Below, one piece after another: positions 14,831 through 23,912 of a stretch of DNA of 64,000 nt (positions within the stretch are counted from its first letter, which is position 1; the number at the start of each line of letters is the position of its first letter). The position numbers and the translations under genes were made by a program. The stretch spans positions 62,001 to 126,000 of the forward strand of contig NZ_JANTHZ010000014.1 in the NCBI RefSeq assembly GCF_024752355.1, in the 5' to 3' direction. Source of the DNA: Ancylobacter mangrovi (GTDB taxonomy: Bacteria > Pseudomonadota > Alphaproteobacteria > Rhizobiales > Xanthobacteraceae). Below the pieces are notes generated by a model. It searched no databases. It saw only the letters and a program-made list of their open reading frames with translations, and was not told the DNA's origin.

Positions 14831-15283
14831 ATGCAGCTCACCCTCTATTCGGACTACGCCATGCGCGTGCTGCTCTATCTCGCCGCGCATCGCGATAAGC
14901 TGTGCTCGATCTCCGAGATCGCCTCGGCCTACGGCATTTCCCACAACCACCTGATGAAGGTGCTGAACGATCTCGGCAAGGCCGGCTATGTCTCCAGCGT
15001 GCGCGGGCGCGCCGGTGGCTTCCGGCTGGCGCGGCCGGCCGGGCAGATCCGAATCGGCGCTCTGCTGCGCCACACCGAGGACGATTTCGATCTCGTCGAC
15101 TGCCCGCATTGCGCGCTGTCGAGCGGGTGCGGCCTGTCCTCGGTGCTCGACCGGGCGATGGCGGCCTTCTTCGCGGTGCTGGACGGCTGCACGCTGGCCG
15201 ACCTTGTCGAGCGCGAGGAGGGCTTCCGCAGCCTGATCCTGACGCTCGACCGCGCGCGGGCGCAAACGCCCGCCCAGGCCTGA
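14831..15283 (+). CDS. nsrR: Rrf2-family repressor, NsrR-like (nitric-oxide sensing)
   Basis: This 150-residue Rrf2 protein closely follows NsrR. It begins MQLTLYSDYAMRVLLYLA, with the winged-helix segment YGISHNHLMKVLNDLGKAGY, then SVRGRAGGFRLARPAGQIRIG. Three cysteines at 91, 94 and 100 (DCPHCALSSGCGL) would hold an Fe-S cluster; the first gap is two residues shorter than in Escherichia coli NsrR (C91, C96, C102). NsrR represses NO-detoxification genes until NO destroys its cluster. The divergent reductase-PAS gene and the shared palindrome fit that. The frame is open upstream across the operator, but the family N-terminus starts at this ATG. Confidence 0.9.
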   Translation: MQLTLYSDYAMRVLLYLAAHRDKLCSISEIASAYGISHNHLMKVLNDLGKAGYVSSVRGRAGGFRLARPAGQIRIGALLRHTEDDFDLVDCPHCALSSGCGLSSVLDRAMAAFFAVLDGCTLADLVEREEGFRSLILTLDRARAQTPAQA

Positions 15284-15326
15284 GCCGGTCCATTCCTCCC
15301 TTCCCGACCACATACCGGAGATAACC

Positions 15327-16364
15327 TTGTCCACCACGGCGCGTTCCAAGCTGTTTCGACCCATGCTCGCGGGAGCGACGCTGCGCGACCGTCTGTTCGC
15401 CAGCCTCGGCGCGCTGTTCGGCATCGGCATGACGGCGCTGATCACCGGCCTCGCCGCGAAGGAAGGCACGCCGCTGATCTGGATCGTCCCGCCCATGGGC
15501 GCGTCGGCGGTGCTGCTGTTCGCCGTGCCGGCGAGCCCGATGGCCCAGCCCTGGGCGGCCATCGGCGGCAACATCATCTCGGCCTTCATCGGCGTCGTCA
15601 TCGCGCATTACATGCCGCTGTCGGCGCTCGCCGCGGCGCTGGCCGTCGGCGGCGCCATCGCCGCCATGTCGCTGCTGCGCTGCCTGCATCCGCCGGGCGG
15701 GGCGGCCGCGCTGGTCGGGCTGTTCGCCGGCAGTTCGTCGAGCTACCTGCTGCCGCTGCTGCCGGTGGGCGCGAACGCGGTCGTGCTGGTCGCGTGCGCG
15801 TGGCTCTATCATCGCGTGTCCGGCCACGCCTATCCGCACCGGCCGCCGGCGCCGAAGCCGGCCGACACGCCGGCCTGGACCTTTGATCGCGGCGACGTCG
15901 CGCAGGCGCTAGAGGAGATGGGCGAGACCTTCGACATCAGCCCCGAGGATCTCGAGACCCTGCTGGCGGTGCTGAAGCAGCGCGCGCTGGTGCGCGCCTA
16001 TCGCCAGCTCGCCTGCCGCGACCTGATGAGCGCGAACGTCGTCTCGGTGCCGGCCACCGCGACCGCCGAAGAGGCGCGCGCGCTGCTGGTGGCGAAGGAT
16101 GTGCGCCGCCTGCCGGTGCTCGACGCGGGAGGGCGCGTGGTCGGTGCGGTGGGGCTGCGCGAGCTCGACCCTTCCGCGCGGACCGTCGCCGACATCATGT
16201 CGCCGGCCTCGACCGCGGCGCCGCACACGCCGGCGATCAACCTGCTGACGCGCTATGCCGAGGAGCGGGTCCATGCCGTCTTCATCGTCGATCCCGAGGG
16301 CCGGCCGGTCGGGGTGGTGACGGAGGCGGACTGGCTGGCGGTGCTGACGCGTGGCTTAAACTAA
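15327..16364 (+). CDS. HPP-family membrane protein with C-terminal CBS pair
   Basis: This 345-residue protein has an N-terminal HPP transmembrane domain (four to five helices, residues about 20-170, with WIVPPMGASAVLLFAVP and the namesake LRCLHPPGGAAALVGL). Two CBS domains at about 230-345 (CRDLMSANVVSVPATATAEE, then VADIMSPASTAAPHTPAI) probably bind adenine nucleotides. Cyanobacterial and plant HPP proteins have been implicated in nitrite transport, which fits the adjacent NsrR-type regulator. The start is TTG, chosen because CCGGAG lies 6 bases upstream. It follows the nsrR gene by 43 bases and may be co-transcribed. Confidence 0.88.
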   Translation: MSTTARSKLFRPMLAGATLRDRLFASLGALFGIGMTALITGLAAKEGTPLIWIVPPMGASAVLLFAVPASPMAQPWAAIGGNIISAFIGVVIAHYMPLSALAAALAVGGAIAAMSLLRCLHPPGGAAALVGLFAGSSSSYLLPLLPVGANAVVLVACAWLYHRVSGHAYPHRPPAPKPADTPAWTFDRGDVAQALEEMGETFDISPEDLETLLAVLKQRALVRAYRQLACRDLMSANVVSVPATATAEEARALLVAKDVRRLPVLDAGGRVVGAVGLRELDPSARTVADIMSPASTAAPHTPAINLLTRYAEERVHAVFIVDPEGRPVGVVTEADWLAVLTRGLN

Positions 16365-16464
16365 GGCGCGCTGGCGGGACGGTTGCGCGGGAGGCGTGCG
16401 GCGTCTACCCAGAAGCGTCCGCGTTCGCGGTGCGGCGCGGCCGGAAGACCATCGCGAGGGACGC

Positions 16465-16887
16465 ATGACCGATCAGGATTCGTCGTCGGCCCGCATCGAC
16501 GCGAAGCTCGCCAGCCTCGGCGACTGGCGCGGCGAGGCGCTGGTGCGGATGCGCGGGCTGATCCACGAGGCCGATCCCGAGGTGATCGAGACGGTGAAGT
16601 GGGTGAAGCCCACCAACCCCTCCGGCGTGCCGGTGTGGGAGCACGCCGGGATCGTCTGCACCGGCGAGGTCTACAAGGCCTATGTCAAGCTGACCTTCGC
16701 CCACGGCGCGGCGCTGCAGGACCCCGCCGGGCTGTTCAATGCCGGCTTCGGCGGCGGCACGCGCCGGGCGATCGACATCCGCGAGGGCGAGGCGGTCGAC
16801 GCCGCCGCCTTCAAGGCGTTGTTCCAGGAAGCGGTGGCGTTCAACCTCGGGAAGAAGAAGCCCGCCGGCAAGTCCGCGCGCGGCTGA
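16465..16887 (+). CDS. DUF1801 family protein
   Basis: This 140-residue cytoplasmic protein of the DUF1801/YdhG-like family shows the expected alternating pattern: RIDAKLASLGDWRGEALVRMR, LIHEADPEVIETVKWVKPTN, then VKLTFAHGAALQDPAGLFN and KALFQEAVAFN near the end. The function is unknown; some relatives are described as frataxin-like iron-binding proteins, with little evidence. CGAGGG precedes the ATG. The C-terminus is basic (GKKKPAGKSARG). It is convergent with the MFS gene 7 bases away and otherwise isolated. Confidence 0.85.
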   Translation: MTDQDSSSARIDAKLASLGDWRGEALVRMRGLIHEADPEVIETVKWVKPTNPSGVPVWEHAGIVCTGEVYKAYVKLTFAHGAALQDPAGLFNAGFGGGTRRAIDIREGEAVDAAAFKALFQEAVAFNLGKKKPAGKSARG

Positions 16888-16894
16888 CGGCGGC

Positions 16895-18112
16895 CTATCG
16901 CCCGGCCGCCGTCCGGCGCCGGTCGACATTCGGCAGCAGCGCGGCCAGCACGCCGATCGCCGGCAGGAAGGCGCAGGCGCGGTAGACGAAGTCGATGCTG
17001 GTCCAGTCCGCCAGCACGCCGAGCACCGCGGCACCGACGCCGCCCATGCCGAAGGCGAGCCCGAAGAACAGGCCCGACACCATGCCGACCCGCCCCGGCA
17101 TCAGCTCCTGCGCATAGACCACGATGGCCGGGAAGGCGGAGGCGATCAGCAGGCCGATGACGACGCTGAGGGCGACGGTGGCCGGCAGGCTGACATAGGG
17201 CAGCGCCAGCGCGAAGGGCAGCACGCCGAGGATCGAGACCCAGATCACGGTCTTGCGGCCGATCCGGTCGCCGACCGGCCCGCCGATCAGCGTGCCCGCC
17301 GCCACCGAGGCGAGGAAGACGAAGAGATAAATCTGCGCCTGCGCGTCGCGGATGCCGAACCGGCCCACCAGGAAGAAGATGTAGTAACTGGTGAAGGTCG
17401 CGAGGTAGAACCACTTCGAGACCATCAGGCAGAACAGCACCGACAGCGCACCGCCGACCTGCCTCATGGTGAGGTCGGGGTGGATGACCGCGCCGCCGCG
17501 CGCCGCCGGCCGGGCGTGGCCGTTGCTCGTGTACCAGCGGCTGAGCGCGGTGAGGACGAGCATGCCACCCAGCGCCGCGAGCGCGAACCAGGCGAGGCTC
17601 GCCTGGCCGTGCGGGAGCACGAAGAACGCCACCAGCAGCGGCCCGAGCGCCGCGCCGAGATTGCCGCCGATCTGGAAGATCGACTGCGCGAGGCCGTGCG
17701 CACCGCCCGAGGCGAGACGCGCGAGACGCGAGGATTCCGGGTGGAAGATCGACGAGCCGATGCCGAGCAGCGCGGAGGCCGCGAGCAGCATCGGGTAGCT
17801 GGAGGCGACGGCGAGCACCAGCAGCGCGACCATGGTCACGCCCATGCCGAAGGGCAGCGAATAGGGCTGCGGGCGGCGGTCGGTATAGATGCCGATCAGC
17901 GGCTGAAGCAGCGAGGCGGTGAGCTGGTAGACCAGCGTCAGCAGGCCGATCTGCGCGAAGCTGAGATCGAAGCCGCCCTTGAAGATCGGGTAGGCCGCCG
18001 TGAACAGCGACTGGATCATGTCGTTGAGCAGGTGGCAGAAGCTGGCGCCGGCGAGCACCGGGAACACGGTGGCGCCGGCCGTCCTCGGCCGCTCCAGACT
18101 GACCTCGCTCAT
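16895..18112 (-). CDS. MFS transporter, fosmidomycin-resistance (Fsr) type
   Basis: This 405-residue, 12-helix major facilitator exporter has FCHLLNDMIQSLFTAAYPIF at its N-terminus, the Fsr-like GIYTDRRPQPYSLPFGMG loop, GIGSSIFHPESSRLARLASG, and the repeat-half loop GGPVGDRIGRKTVIW. Fsr-type pumps export fosmidomycin and other compounds; the true substrate here is unknown. Start 18112 has GAGGAAAT at good distance; an ATG at 18133 is possible. It is divergent from an AraC-family regulator, an arrangement common for inducible efflux genes. Confidence 0.88.
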   Translation of the reverse strand: MSEVSLERPRTAGATVFPVLAGASFCHLLNDMIQSLFTAAYPIFKGGFDLSFAQIGLLTLVYQLTASLLQPLIGIYTDRRPQPYSLPFGMGVTMVALLVLAVASSYPMLLAASALLGIGSSIFHPESSRLARLASGGAHGLAQSIFQIGGNLGAALGPLLVAFFVLPHGQASLAWFALAALGGMLVLTALSRWYTSNGHARPAARGGAVIHPDLTMRQVGGALSVLFCLMVSKWFYLATFTSYYIFFLVGRFGIRDAQAQIYLFVFLASVAAGTLIGGPVGDRIGRKTVIWVSILGVLPFALALPYVSLPATVALSVVIGLLIASAFPAIVVYAQELMPGRVGMVSGLFFGLAFGMGGVGAAVLGVLADWTSIDFVYRACAFLPAIGVLAALLPNVDRRRTAAGR

Positions 18113-18229
18113 GGGGAATTTCCTCGCCACCATCGCGCCGGGCAGCCGGCGCCTCGGCCGCCAACATAGTGGGTGGCCGCCGGCCCGCTACTTCGTTAGG
18201 GTCAATATCTTACGCGAGTGGGCCACGAG

Positions 18230-19000
18230 ATGGGACGGAACGAGACCACGCTTCGGGAGGACGTACCGCGCCCGGTGATCGCGTTTGGCTCGGAATATCC
18301 CGACGGCCACGTCATCGCGCCGCATCACCACCGGCGCGGCCAGCTCCTGCATGGCTCGACCGGCGTGGTGCTCGCGACCACCCGGCACGGCACCTGGATG
18401 ATGCCGCCGCAGCGCGGCATGTGGATTCCGCCCGGCGTGGTGCACGAGGTGCAGATGCTGGGCGAGGTGCGGATGCGCAGCCTCTATTTCGCGCCCGAGG
18501 CGATCCACGGCATGCCGGAGCGCTGCCAGGTGGTCGGCATCTCGGCGCTGATGGCGAGCCTGCTGGCGGAGGCCGTGGCGCTGCCGGCGGAATACGAGCT
18601 GGAGGGGCGCGACGAGGCGCTGATGACGCTGATCCAGCACGAGATGCGCCATCTGCCCTCGCTGCCGCTGTCTCTTCCGCTGCCGGCCAGCCCGGCGCTG
18701 GCCGCGCGCTGCCGGCGCTTCCTGCGCAGCCCGACGCCGCACGACACCATCGATGGCTGGTGCGAGGCGCTCGGCCTCAGCCGGCGCAGCTTCACCCGCC
18801 TGTTCCGGCGCGAGACGGGCTTGAGCTTCGTCGCCTGGCGCCAGCAGGCGTGCCTGATGGCGGCGCTGCCGCGCCTCGCCGCCGGCCAGCCGGTGACGAC
18901 GATCGCCATCGACCTCGGCTACGACAACCCGGCGGCGTTCACGACCATGTTCAAGAGGGTCCTCGGCGCGTCGCCCCGCGCCTATCTGCGCGTTTCCTGA
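18230..19000 (+). CDS. AraC-family transcriptional regulator with N-terminal cupin
   Basis: This 256-residue regulator has an N-terminal cupin-like sensor (SEYPDGHVIAPHHHRRGQLL, then MWIPPGVVHEV) and a C-terminal pair of helix-turn-helices: HDTIDGWCEALGLSRRSFTR, then TTIAIDLGYDNPAAFTTMFK with GASPRAYL. The histidine cluster APHHHRRGQ is typical of this AraC subgroup, which often sits next to MFS efflux genes. It is divergent from the Fsr-type transporter and probably controls it. A GTG start 12 bases upstream is possible. Confidence 0.88.
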   Translation: MGRNETTLREDVPRPVIAFGSEYPDGHVIAPHHHRRGQLLHGSTGVVLATTRHGTWMMPPQRGMWIPPGVVHEVQMLGEVRMRSLYFAPEAIHGMPERCQVVGISALMASLLAEAVALPAEYELEGRDEALMTLIQHEMRHLPSLPLSLPLPASPALAARCRRFLRSPTPHDTIDGWCEALGLSRRSFTRLFRRETGLSFVAWRQQACLMAALPRLAAGQPVTTIAIDLGYDNPAAFTTMFKRVLGASPRAYLRVS

Positions 19001-19140
19001 TCCGCGCGGCGATATCGGCGAGCCGAAATGGCGGGCGTGGCGTTCCGCCCGGGCGCCTTGCCCGCCGGGGGGACTGGGGACATAAGGGGCGTGCGCCGGT
19101 GCCGCATCCCGTCCCGAAACCACGCTCAAGGTGAAACAAG

Positions 19141-19929
19141 GTGACCTCGCCCGCCAGTCTTGAGGGCCCGCTCGACCGTGCCTTTGCCGTGCTGGAGTTC
19201 GTCGCGGGGCAGCTCAAGGCGGTGTCGGCCGCCGAGATCGCCAAGAATCTCGACCTGCCGCTGCCGACGGCGCACCGGCTGATCGGCAATCTGGAGGCGC
19301 GGGGCCTGCTGCAGCGCGCGGCGGGCACGCGGCGCTATGTGGTCGGCAACAAGCTGGTGGTGCTGGCGGGAAAGACCATCGGCTCCGCCTTCCGCTCGGC
19401 GCGCCGGCACGCGGTCCTGCAGAACGTCGCGGCGGAAATCGGCGAGCAGTGCGAGATCGGCATCGTGCGCAGCAATCTCGTCGTCTATGTCGACAGCGTG
19501 CGCGTCACCGCCCCGCAGGGCCTGCAGTTCGACCCCGGCAACGGCGCGCCGCTGCACTGCACCTCGACCGGCAAGATCTATATGAGCCTGCTGCCCGCCC
19601 GGGCGCGGGAGAAGCTGGTGCGCGCGCTGGCGATGGAGCGGCACACGGAGCGCACCATCGTCGACCCGGACCGCCTGCTCGCGGTGCTGGAGGAGACGCG
19701 GGCCGCCGGCTGGGCGCGCACGAACGAGGAGTTCGTGAAGGGTGTCGTCGGCTGCGCGGTGCCGATCAAGGCGCCGGACGGCACGCTGCTCGCCTGCCTC
19801 GGCGTCTCGGTCCCGGTGGCGCGGGTGAGCTTCGAGGAGCTGGAGCGCTTCCGCGAGCCGCTGCTGCGGGCCGCCCGGCTGCTGTCGGACACGATCCTGC
19901 AGGTGGACGCCGACTTCGACGGCGCCTAG
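19141..19929 (+). CDS. IclR-family transcriptional regulator
   Basis: This 262-residue IclR regulator has a winged helix-turn-helix at about 10-70 (SLEGPLDRAFAVLEFVAGQL, KNLDLPLPTAHRLIGNLEAR) and an effector-binding domain with SNLVVYVDSVRVTAPQGLQF, LHCTSTGKIYMSLLPARARE and GVVGCAVPIKAPDGTLLACL. The start is GTG with AAGGTG 6 bases upstream. It precedes, on the same strand and after a 322-base gap, the aminotransferase/amino-acid ABC genes and is the likely regulator of that set. Confidence 0.9.
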   Translation: MTSPASLEGPLDRAFAVLEFVAGQLKAVSAAEIAKNLDLPLPTAHRLIGNLEARGLLQRAAGTRRYVVGNKLVVLAGKTIGSAFRSARRHAVLQNVAAEIGEQCEIGIVRSNLVVYVDSVRVTAPQGLQFDPGNGAPLHCTSTGKIYMSLLPARAREKLVRALAMERHTERTIVDPDRLLAVLEETRAAGWARTNEEFVKGVVGCAVPIKAPDGTLLACLGVSVPVARVSFEELERFREPLLRAARLLSDTILQVDADFDGA

Positions 19930-20251
19930 CGCCGCGCGACCGTCGAGACCTTCCCGGAAAGCTTGACCACACAGGCACTTCGCCCTCATGGCCGTGCGCC
20001 CTCTTGCGTGCGGATCCCGCGGCAGAGGTCGTCGCGCATCTAATAAATTCTCATAAATCGGAATAAAAACTACTCATAAAATGACATTCATATGGACGGA
20101 ACGATGCCTTCGCCTATCCTTTGATCGGCGGCACCGGGTGGTCCGTTTTTGTGCAGTGCGGCCGCTCCCCGCGAGCGCCCGCGGTGAGTGCATCGGCATC
20201 GGGAAGGCGACGCCCGCGCGGCGGGGCCGGTCCGCCGGCCGATTGGAGACG
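19930..20251. other. Intergenic regulatory region between iclR and the aminotransferase
   Basis: No gene is seen here. The middle (about 20040-20095) is strikingly AT-rich for this genome and carries a direct repeat CTCATAAA at 20050-20057 and 20073-20080, 23 bases apart (about two helical turns). This is the likely promoter and regulator-binding region of the operon that follows. No clear -35/-10 pair could be fixed. Confidence 0.4.
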
Positions 20252-21421
20252 ATGATGACGAAGCATTACGACGTCGAGGCCGTGAGGAAGCTGTTTCCCG
20301 CCGCGGAGAGGCTGACCTACCTCGACTCCGGCTTTCAGACCCCGATGTCGACCCCGGTCCGCCGGGCGCTCGAGACCTTCATCGACGAGGCCTACGAGAC
20401 CGCGGGGCCGAAGTCGGTCTGGATCGAGCGGATGGAGGCGACGCGGGCGAAGCTCGCCGCGTTCCTCAACGCCGTACCGGAAGAGGTCGCCTTCACCAAG
20501 AACACCTCCGAGAGCATGAACATCGCCGCCAACGCGCTGCCACTGGCCGCTGGCGACAACGTGCTGATGGTCCATGGCGACCACCCCAACAACGCCTACG
20601 CCTTCCTCAACCTCGCCCGGAAGGGGGTCGAGGTCCGCTTCGTGCCGATGACGGAGACGGTGAACGCGGAGAGCTTCCGGCCGCACATCGATGCCCGCAC
20701 CCGGGCGATTTCGATGTCGCAGGTCACCTTCCATGCGGGCCATCGCTTCGACGTCGAAGGCGTCGGCCGGCTGTGCGCGGAGGCGGGGCTCTACTATGTG
20801 CTCGACATCATGCAGGGCGTCGGCGTGGTGCCGATCGACGTCAGGCGGGTCGGCGCCACCTTCATCGGCTCGGGCACCCATAAGGGCCTGCTGGTGCCGC
20901 AGGGGCTCGGCCTGCTCTACTGGGACCGGACCCGCACCGAGCTCGAGCCGGCCTATCTCGCCGCCATCAGCCTCGCCCGTCCGCCGGCGGACCTGATCGC
21001 CCGGCCGGACGACCTCGAGCCGGCGCCCACGGCCGCCCGCTTCGAGATCGGCAATTTCAACCTGCCGGCGACGCACGCGCTCGGCGCCGCGCTCGATCTC
21101 ATCGGCTCCATCGGCGTCGAGAACATCGCCGCCCACTGCTTCGACCTCGGCGACCGGCTGATCGAGGGCCTCGACGCGTGCGGCGTCGCGCTGGTGGGGC
21201 CGCGCGCGCGCGCCCACCGGGCGCCGCACATCTATGTCGCCGCGCTGCCGGCCGAGGAGTGGCTCGACTATTTCGCCAGCCGCGGCGTGCGCCTGTCGCC
21301 CGAGCGCGACGGCGTGCGCATCTCGTTCGGCATGTTCAACACCGCCGCCGACGTCGACCGCTTCCTCGACGTGGTCCGCGAGCGCGGCGTCCGGCCCGGA
21401 CGCTCGCCGAGGGCCGCCTAG
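20252..21421 (+). CDS. Class V aminotransferase (PLP enzyme, isopenicillin-N-epimerase/cysteine-desulfurase-like)
   Basis: This 389-residue PLP enzyme of aminotransferase class V shows LTYLDSGFQTPMSTPVRRAL at the N-terminus, FTKNTSESMNIAANALPL, MVHGDHPNNAYAFLNLAR, YYVLDIMQGVGVVPID, and the PLP-lysine segment GSGTHKGLLVPQGLG. Members include isopenicillin N epimerases, kynureninase-like and desulfurase-like enzymes, so the reaction is uncertain. It is followed 74 bases later by a complete amino-acid ABC transporter, implying that the imported amino acid or amine is its substrate. Two adjacent ATGs (20252, 20255) can serve as start, with TGGAG upstream. Confidence 0.88.
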   Translation: MMTKHYDVEAVRKLFPAAERLTYLDSGFQTPMSTPVRRALETFIDEAYETAGPKSVWIERMEATRAKLAAFLNAVPEEVAFTKNTSESMNIAANALPLAAGDNVLMVHGDHPNNAYAFLNLARKGVEVRFVPMTETVNAESFRPHIDARTRAISMSQVTFHAGHRFDVEGVGRLCAEAGLYYVLDIMQGVGVVPIDVRRVGATFIGSGTHKGLLVPQGLGLLYWDRTRTELEPAYLAAISLARPPADLIARPDDLEPAPTAARFEIGNFNLPATHALGAALDLIGSIGVENIAAHCFDLGDRLIEGLDACGVALVGPRARAHRAPHIYVAALPAEEWLDYFASRGVRLSPERDGVRISFGMFNTAADVDRFLDVVRERGVRPGRSPRAA

Positions 21422-21495
21422 CCGCAACCGGACGCGGTCCGCCCGCTCCCGCCGTCAAGCCAATGCCCTATAACCAACCAGAGGGAACCAAACTG

Positions 21496-22380
21496 ATGAA
21501 ACTGGCCACGTTCCTTTCCGCCGCCGCCCTGTCGGTGCTGACGCTCTCGGCCGCGCAGGCCGGGCCGACGCTCGACCGCATCAAGTCCAACAAGGCGATC
21601 TCCATCGGCTATCGCGACGCCTCGATCCCGTTCTCCTATCTCGGGGCGGACCAGAAGCCCATCGGCTTCTCGCTCGACCTCTGCTCGAAGCTCGTCACCC
21701 GGCTCGAGGCCGATCTCGGCGAGAAGATCGCCGTCAATCTGGTGCCGGTGAACTCGTCCAACCGCATCCCGCTGATCCAGAACGGCACCATCGACATCGA
21801 GTGCGGCGGCACCTCCAGCAGCAAGAAGCGGCTGGAGCAGGTGAGCTTCAGCGTGTCCACCTTCGCCAGCCAGCCGTCCTGGCTCACCATGGCCGACAGC
21901 GGCATCACGTCCGCCGCCGACCTGAAGGGCAAGACCGTCGTCGTCACCCAGGGCTCGAACGCGGTCGGCATCGCCCAGGGCATTTCGCAGAAGGAGGGCC
22001 TCGGCCTCAGCATCGTCCAGGCCAAGGACCACGCCGAGTCCTTCCTGATGCTCACCTCCGGCCGCGCGGCGGCGTTCATGGAGGACGACATCCTGCTCGC
22101 CGGCCTGAAGGCCCAGTACAAGGACCCGGCGAAGCTCGCCTTCCTGTCCGACCAGTACCCCAAGACCTATTACGGGCTGATGTTCTCCAAGGACGATCCG
22201 GAGTTCAAGGCGACGGTCGACGACGTGCTGGGCAAGCTGATGGCTTCGGGCGAGTTCACCAAGCTCTACGACAAGTGGTTCGTGTCGCCGATCCCGCCCA
22301 AGGGCATGAACCTCAACTTCCCGATGAGCGAGGCTCTGAAGGAGCGCGTCGCCAAGCCGAGCGACGTCGTGGATTACTGA
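21496..22380 (+). CDS. Amino-acid ABC transporter substrate-binding protein (GltI/DEBP-like)
   Basis: This 294-residue periplasmic binding protein has a signal peptide (MKLATFLSAAALSVLTLSAAQAG) and a type-II binding fold: DRIKSNKAISIGYRDASIPF, PIGFSLDLCSKLVTRLEADL, GTIDIECGGTSSSKKRLEQV, and LKGKTVVVTQGSNAVGIAQG. The NGTIDIECG/T pattern resembles glutamate/aspartate binding proteins. Permease genes begin 61 bases downstream after a strong hairpin. The ligand is probably an acidic or polar amino acid; this is inferred from the subfamily. Confidence 0.92.
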   Translation: MKLATFLSAAALSVLTLSAAQAGPTLDRIKSNKAISIGYRDASIPFSYLGADQKPIGFSLDLCSKLVTRLEADLGEKIAVNLVPVNSSNRIPLIQNGTIDIECGGTSSSKKRLEQVSFSVSTFASQPSWLTMADSGITSAADLKGKTVVVTQGSNAVGIAQGISQKEGLGLSIVQAKDHAESFLMLTSGRAAAFMEDDILLAGLKAQYKDPAKLAFLSDQYPKTYYGLMFSKDDPEFKATVDDVLGKLMASGEFTKLYDKWFVSPIPPKGMNLNFPMSEALKERVAKPSDVVDY

Positions 22381-22390
22381 TCCTGCCGGC

Positions 22391-22412
22391 GGCGCGGTCC
22401 CCCGACCGCGCC
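22391..22412 (+). terminator. Hairpin between binding-protein and permease genes
   Basis: GGCGCGGTC and GACCGCGCC form a perfect 9-base stem with a 4-base loop, 10 bases after the binding-protein stop. No T-run follows. It is likely an intra-operon attenuating or 3'-stabilising structure that raises binding-protein mRNA over permease mRNA. Confidence 0.55.
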
Positions 22413-22441
22413 GCGCCACGGCGGGCGGAAGGAGGCGCGCG

Positions 22442-23215
22442 ATGTTCACCGTGCTATTCGACCAGGGCTCGGACGGGCGCATGTACGGCGTCTGGCTGCT
22501 GTCCGGCCTCGGCTGGACGCTGAGCCTCGCCTTCTTCGGCTGGTGGCTCGCCTTCGCGATCGGGCTGGTGGTCGGTATCGGCCGCACGGTCGAGAACCGG
22601 ACCATCGCCATCCTCTCGCGCGTCTATGTCGAGGTGTTCCGCAACATTCCGGTGCTGGTGCAGATGTTCCTCTGGTACTTCGTGGTGCCCGAGCTGCTGC
22701 CGGCGAGCCTCGGCACCTGGATCAAGCAGATGCCCCCGCCCTGGGGCGCGTTCTTCCCCGCTTTGGTGTGCCTGTCCTTCTACACCGCCGCGCGCGTCGC
22801 CGAGCAGGTGAGGGCGGGCCTCGAGGCCCTGCCGGCCGGCCAGCGCGAGGCCGCCGCGGCGCTCGGGCTCACCGAGCGCCGGACCTACTGGCTGGTGCTG
22901 GTGCCGCAGGCGCTGCGCCTGATCGTGCCGAGCCTGACCAGCGAGGTGATGGGCATCTACAAGAACACCTCGGTGGCGCTGACCATCGGCCTGCTCGAGC
23001 TCACCGCCGAGGCCCGCCAGATCAGCGAGGAGACGTTCCAGACCTTCGCCGCCTTCGGCGCGGCGACGATCATCTACCTCATGCTCGCGCTCGCCGCCTA
23101 CCAGCTCATGAGCTGGATCGACGAGCGGGCGCGGATCCCCGGCACGGCGCCTCCCGCCCGCAGGAAGAGCCTGCGGCTGCTGGCGCGCCGGCTGCCGGAA
23201 GGAGCCTCCCCATGA
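22442..23215 (+). CDS. Amino-acid ABC transporter permease 1 (GltJ-like)
   Basis: This 257-residue inner-membrane permease of the HisMQ family has about five helices. It shows [19 protein letters not shown] and the cytoplasmic EAA loop [21 protein letters not shown] that docks with the ATPase. AAGGAGG precedes the ATG. It overlaps the second permease by 4 bases. It forms with that permease and the ATPase a complete importer for the amino acid bound by the protein encoded upstream. Confidence 0.92.
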   Translation: MFTVLFDQGSDGRMYGVWLLSGLGWTLSLAFFGWWLAFAIGLVVGIGRTVENRTIAILSRVYVEVFRNIPVLVQMFLWYFVVPELLPASLGTWIKQMPPPWGAFFPALVCLSFYTAARVAEQVRAGLEALPAGQREAAAALGLTERRTYWLVLVPQALRLIVPSLTSEVMGIYKNTSVALTIGLLELTAEARQISEETFQTFAAFGAATIIYLMLALAAYQLMSWIDERARIPGTAPPARRKSLRLLARRLPEGASP

Positions 23216-23904
23216 GCCAGCTCGACTTCAGCGTCGTCTTCGACAACCTGCCCTATCTGTGGCAGGGGCTGCGCTTCTCGCTGCTGCTGACGGCGGTCGC
23301 CTTCGCCGCCGGCATGGTGCTGGGCACCGGCCTCGCGCTGCTGCAGCATCTCGAAGTGCCGGTCGGCGCCCAGCTCGCGCGCGGCTATGTGGCGCTGATC
23401 CGCTCGATCCCGCTCATCCTCGTGCTGTTCTGGTTCTTCTTCCTGGTGCCGCTGATGCTCGGCGCGCTGATGAATGGCGGGCGGCCGATGCCGATCGGCG
23501 GGGTCTGGACCGCCTTCATCACCTTCTCGCTGTTCGAGGCCGCCTATTACTCGGAGATCATCCGGGTCGGGCTGCGCTCGGTCAGCAAGGGCCAGTACGA
23601 GGCGGCGCAGGCGCTCTCGCTGTCGACCTACAAGACCTACCGCTTCGTGATCCTGCCGCAGGTGGTGCGGGTCACCAGCCCGATCATTCTCAACCAGACC
23701 ATCATCCTGTTCCAGGACACCTCGCTGGTCTACGTGCTGTCGCTGACGGACCTGGTCGGCGCCGCCTCGAAGCTGGCGCAGCTCAACGGCCGGCTGGTGG
23801 AGATGTATCTCGCCGTTGCCGCCGTCTACCTCGTCATCTGCTGCACGGCCTCGCAGCTCGTCGCCTATCTGCGCCGCCGCACCCAGCTCAACCAGAACCG
23901 GTAG
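23212..23904 (+). CDS. Amino-acid ABC transporter permease 2 (GltK-like)
   Basis: This 230-residue permease of the HisMQ family has [39 protein letters not shown], and the EAA loop [26 protein letters not shown] lies just upstream of the ATG, which overlaps the stop of permease 1. The larger reading frame continues upstream through permease 1 in another frame, but the N-terminus and Shine-Dalgarno site fix this start. It pairs with permease 1 as the membrane channel. Confidence 0.93.
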   Translation: MSQLDFSVVFDNLPYLWQGLRFSLLLTAVAFAAGMVLGTGLALLQHLEVPVGAQLARGYVALIRSIPLILVLFWFFFLVPLMLGALMNGGRPMPIGGVWTAFITFSLFEAAYYSEIIRVGLRSVSKGQYEAAQALSLSTYKTYRFVILPQVVRVTSPIILNQTIILFQDTSLVYVLSLTDLVGAASKLAQLNGRLVEMYLAVAAVYLVICCTASQLVAYLRRRTQLNQNR

Positions 23905-23912
23905 CCGCACCG

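Noticed and set aside
14756..15601. Minus-strand extension of the reductase-PAS protein by 282 residues
   Set aside because: It lies antisense to the NsrR-like gene and crosses the operator; the reductase N-terminus and start fall at 14755.
22378..22383. TGATCC sequence that resembles the ECF -35 element
   Set aside because: It is the stop codon of the binding-protein gene plus four bases, and no TAnAnn element follows at 18 bases.
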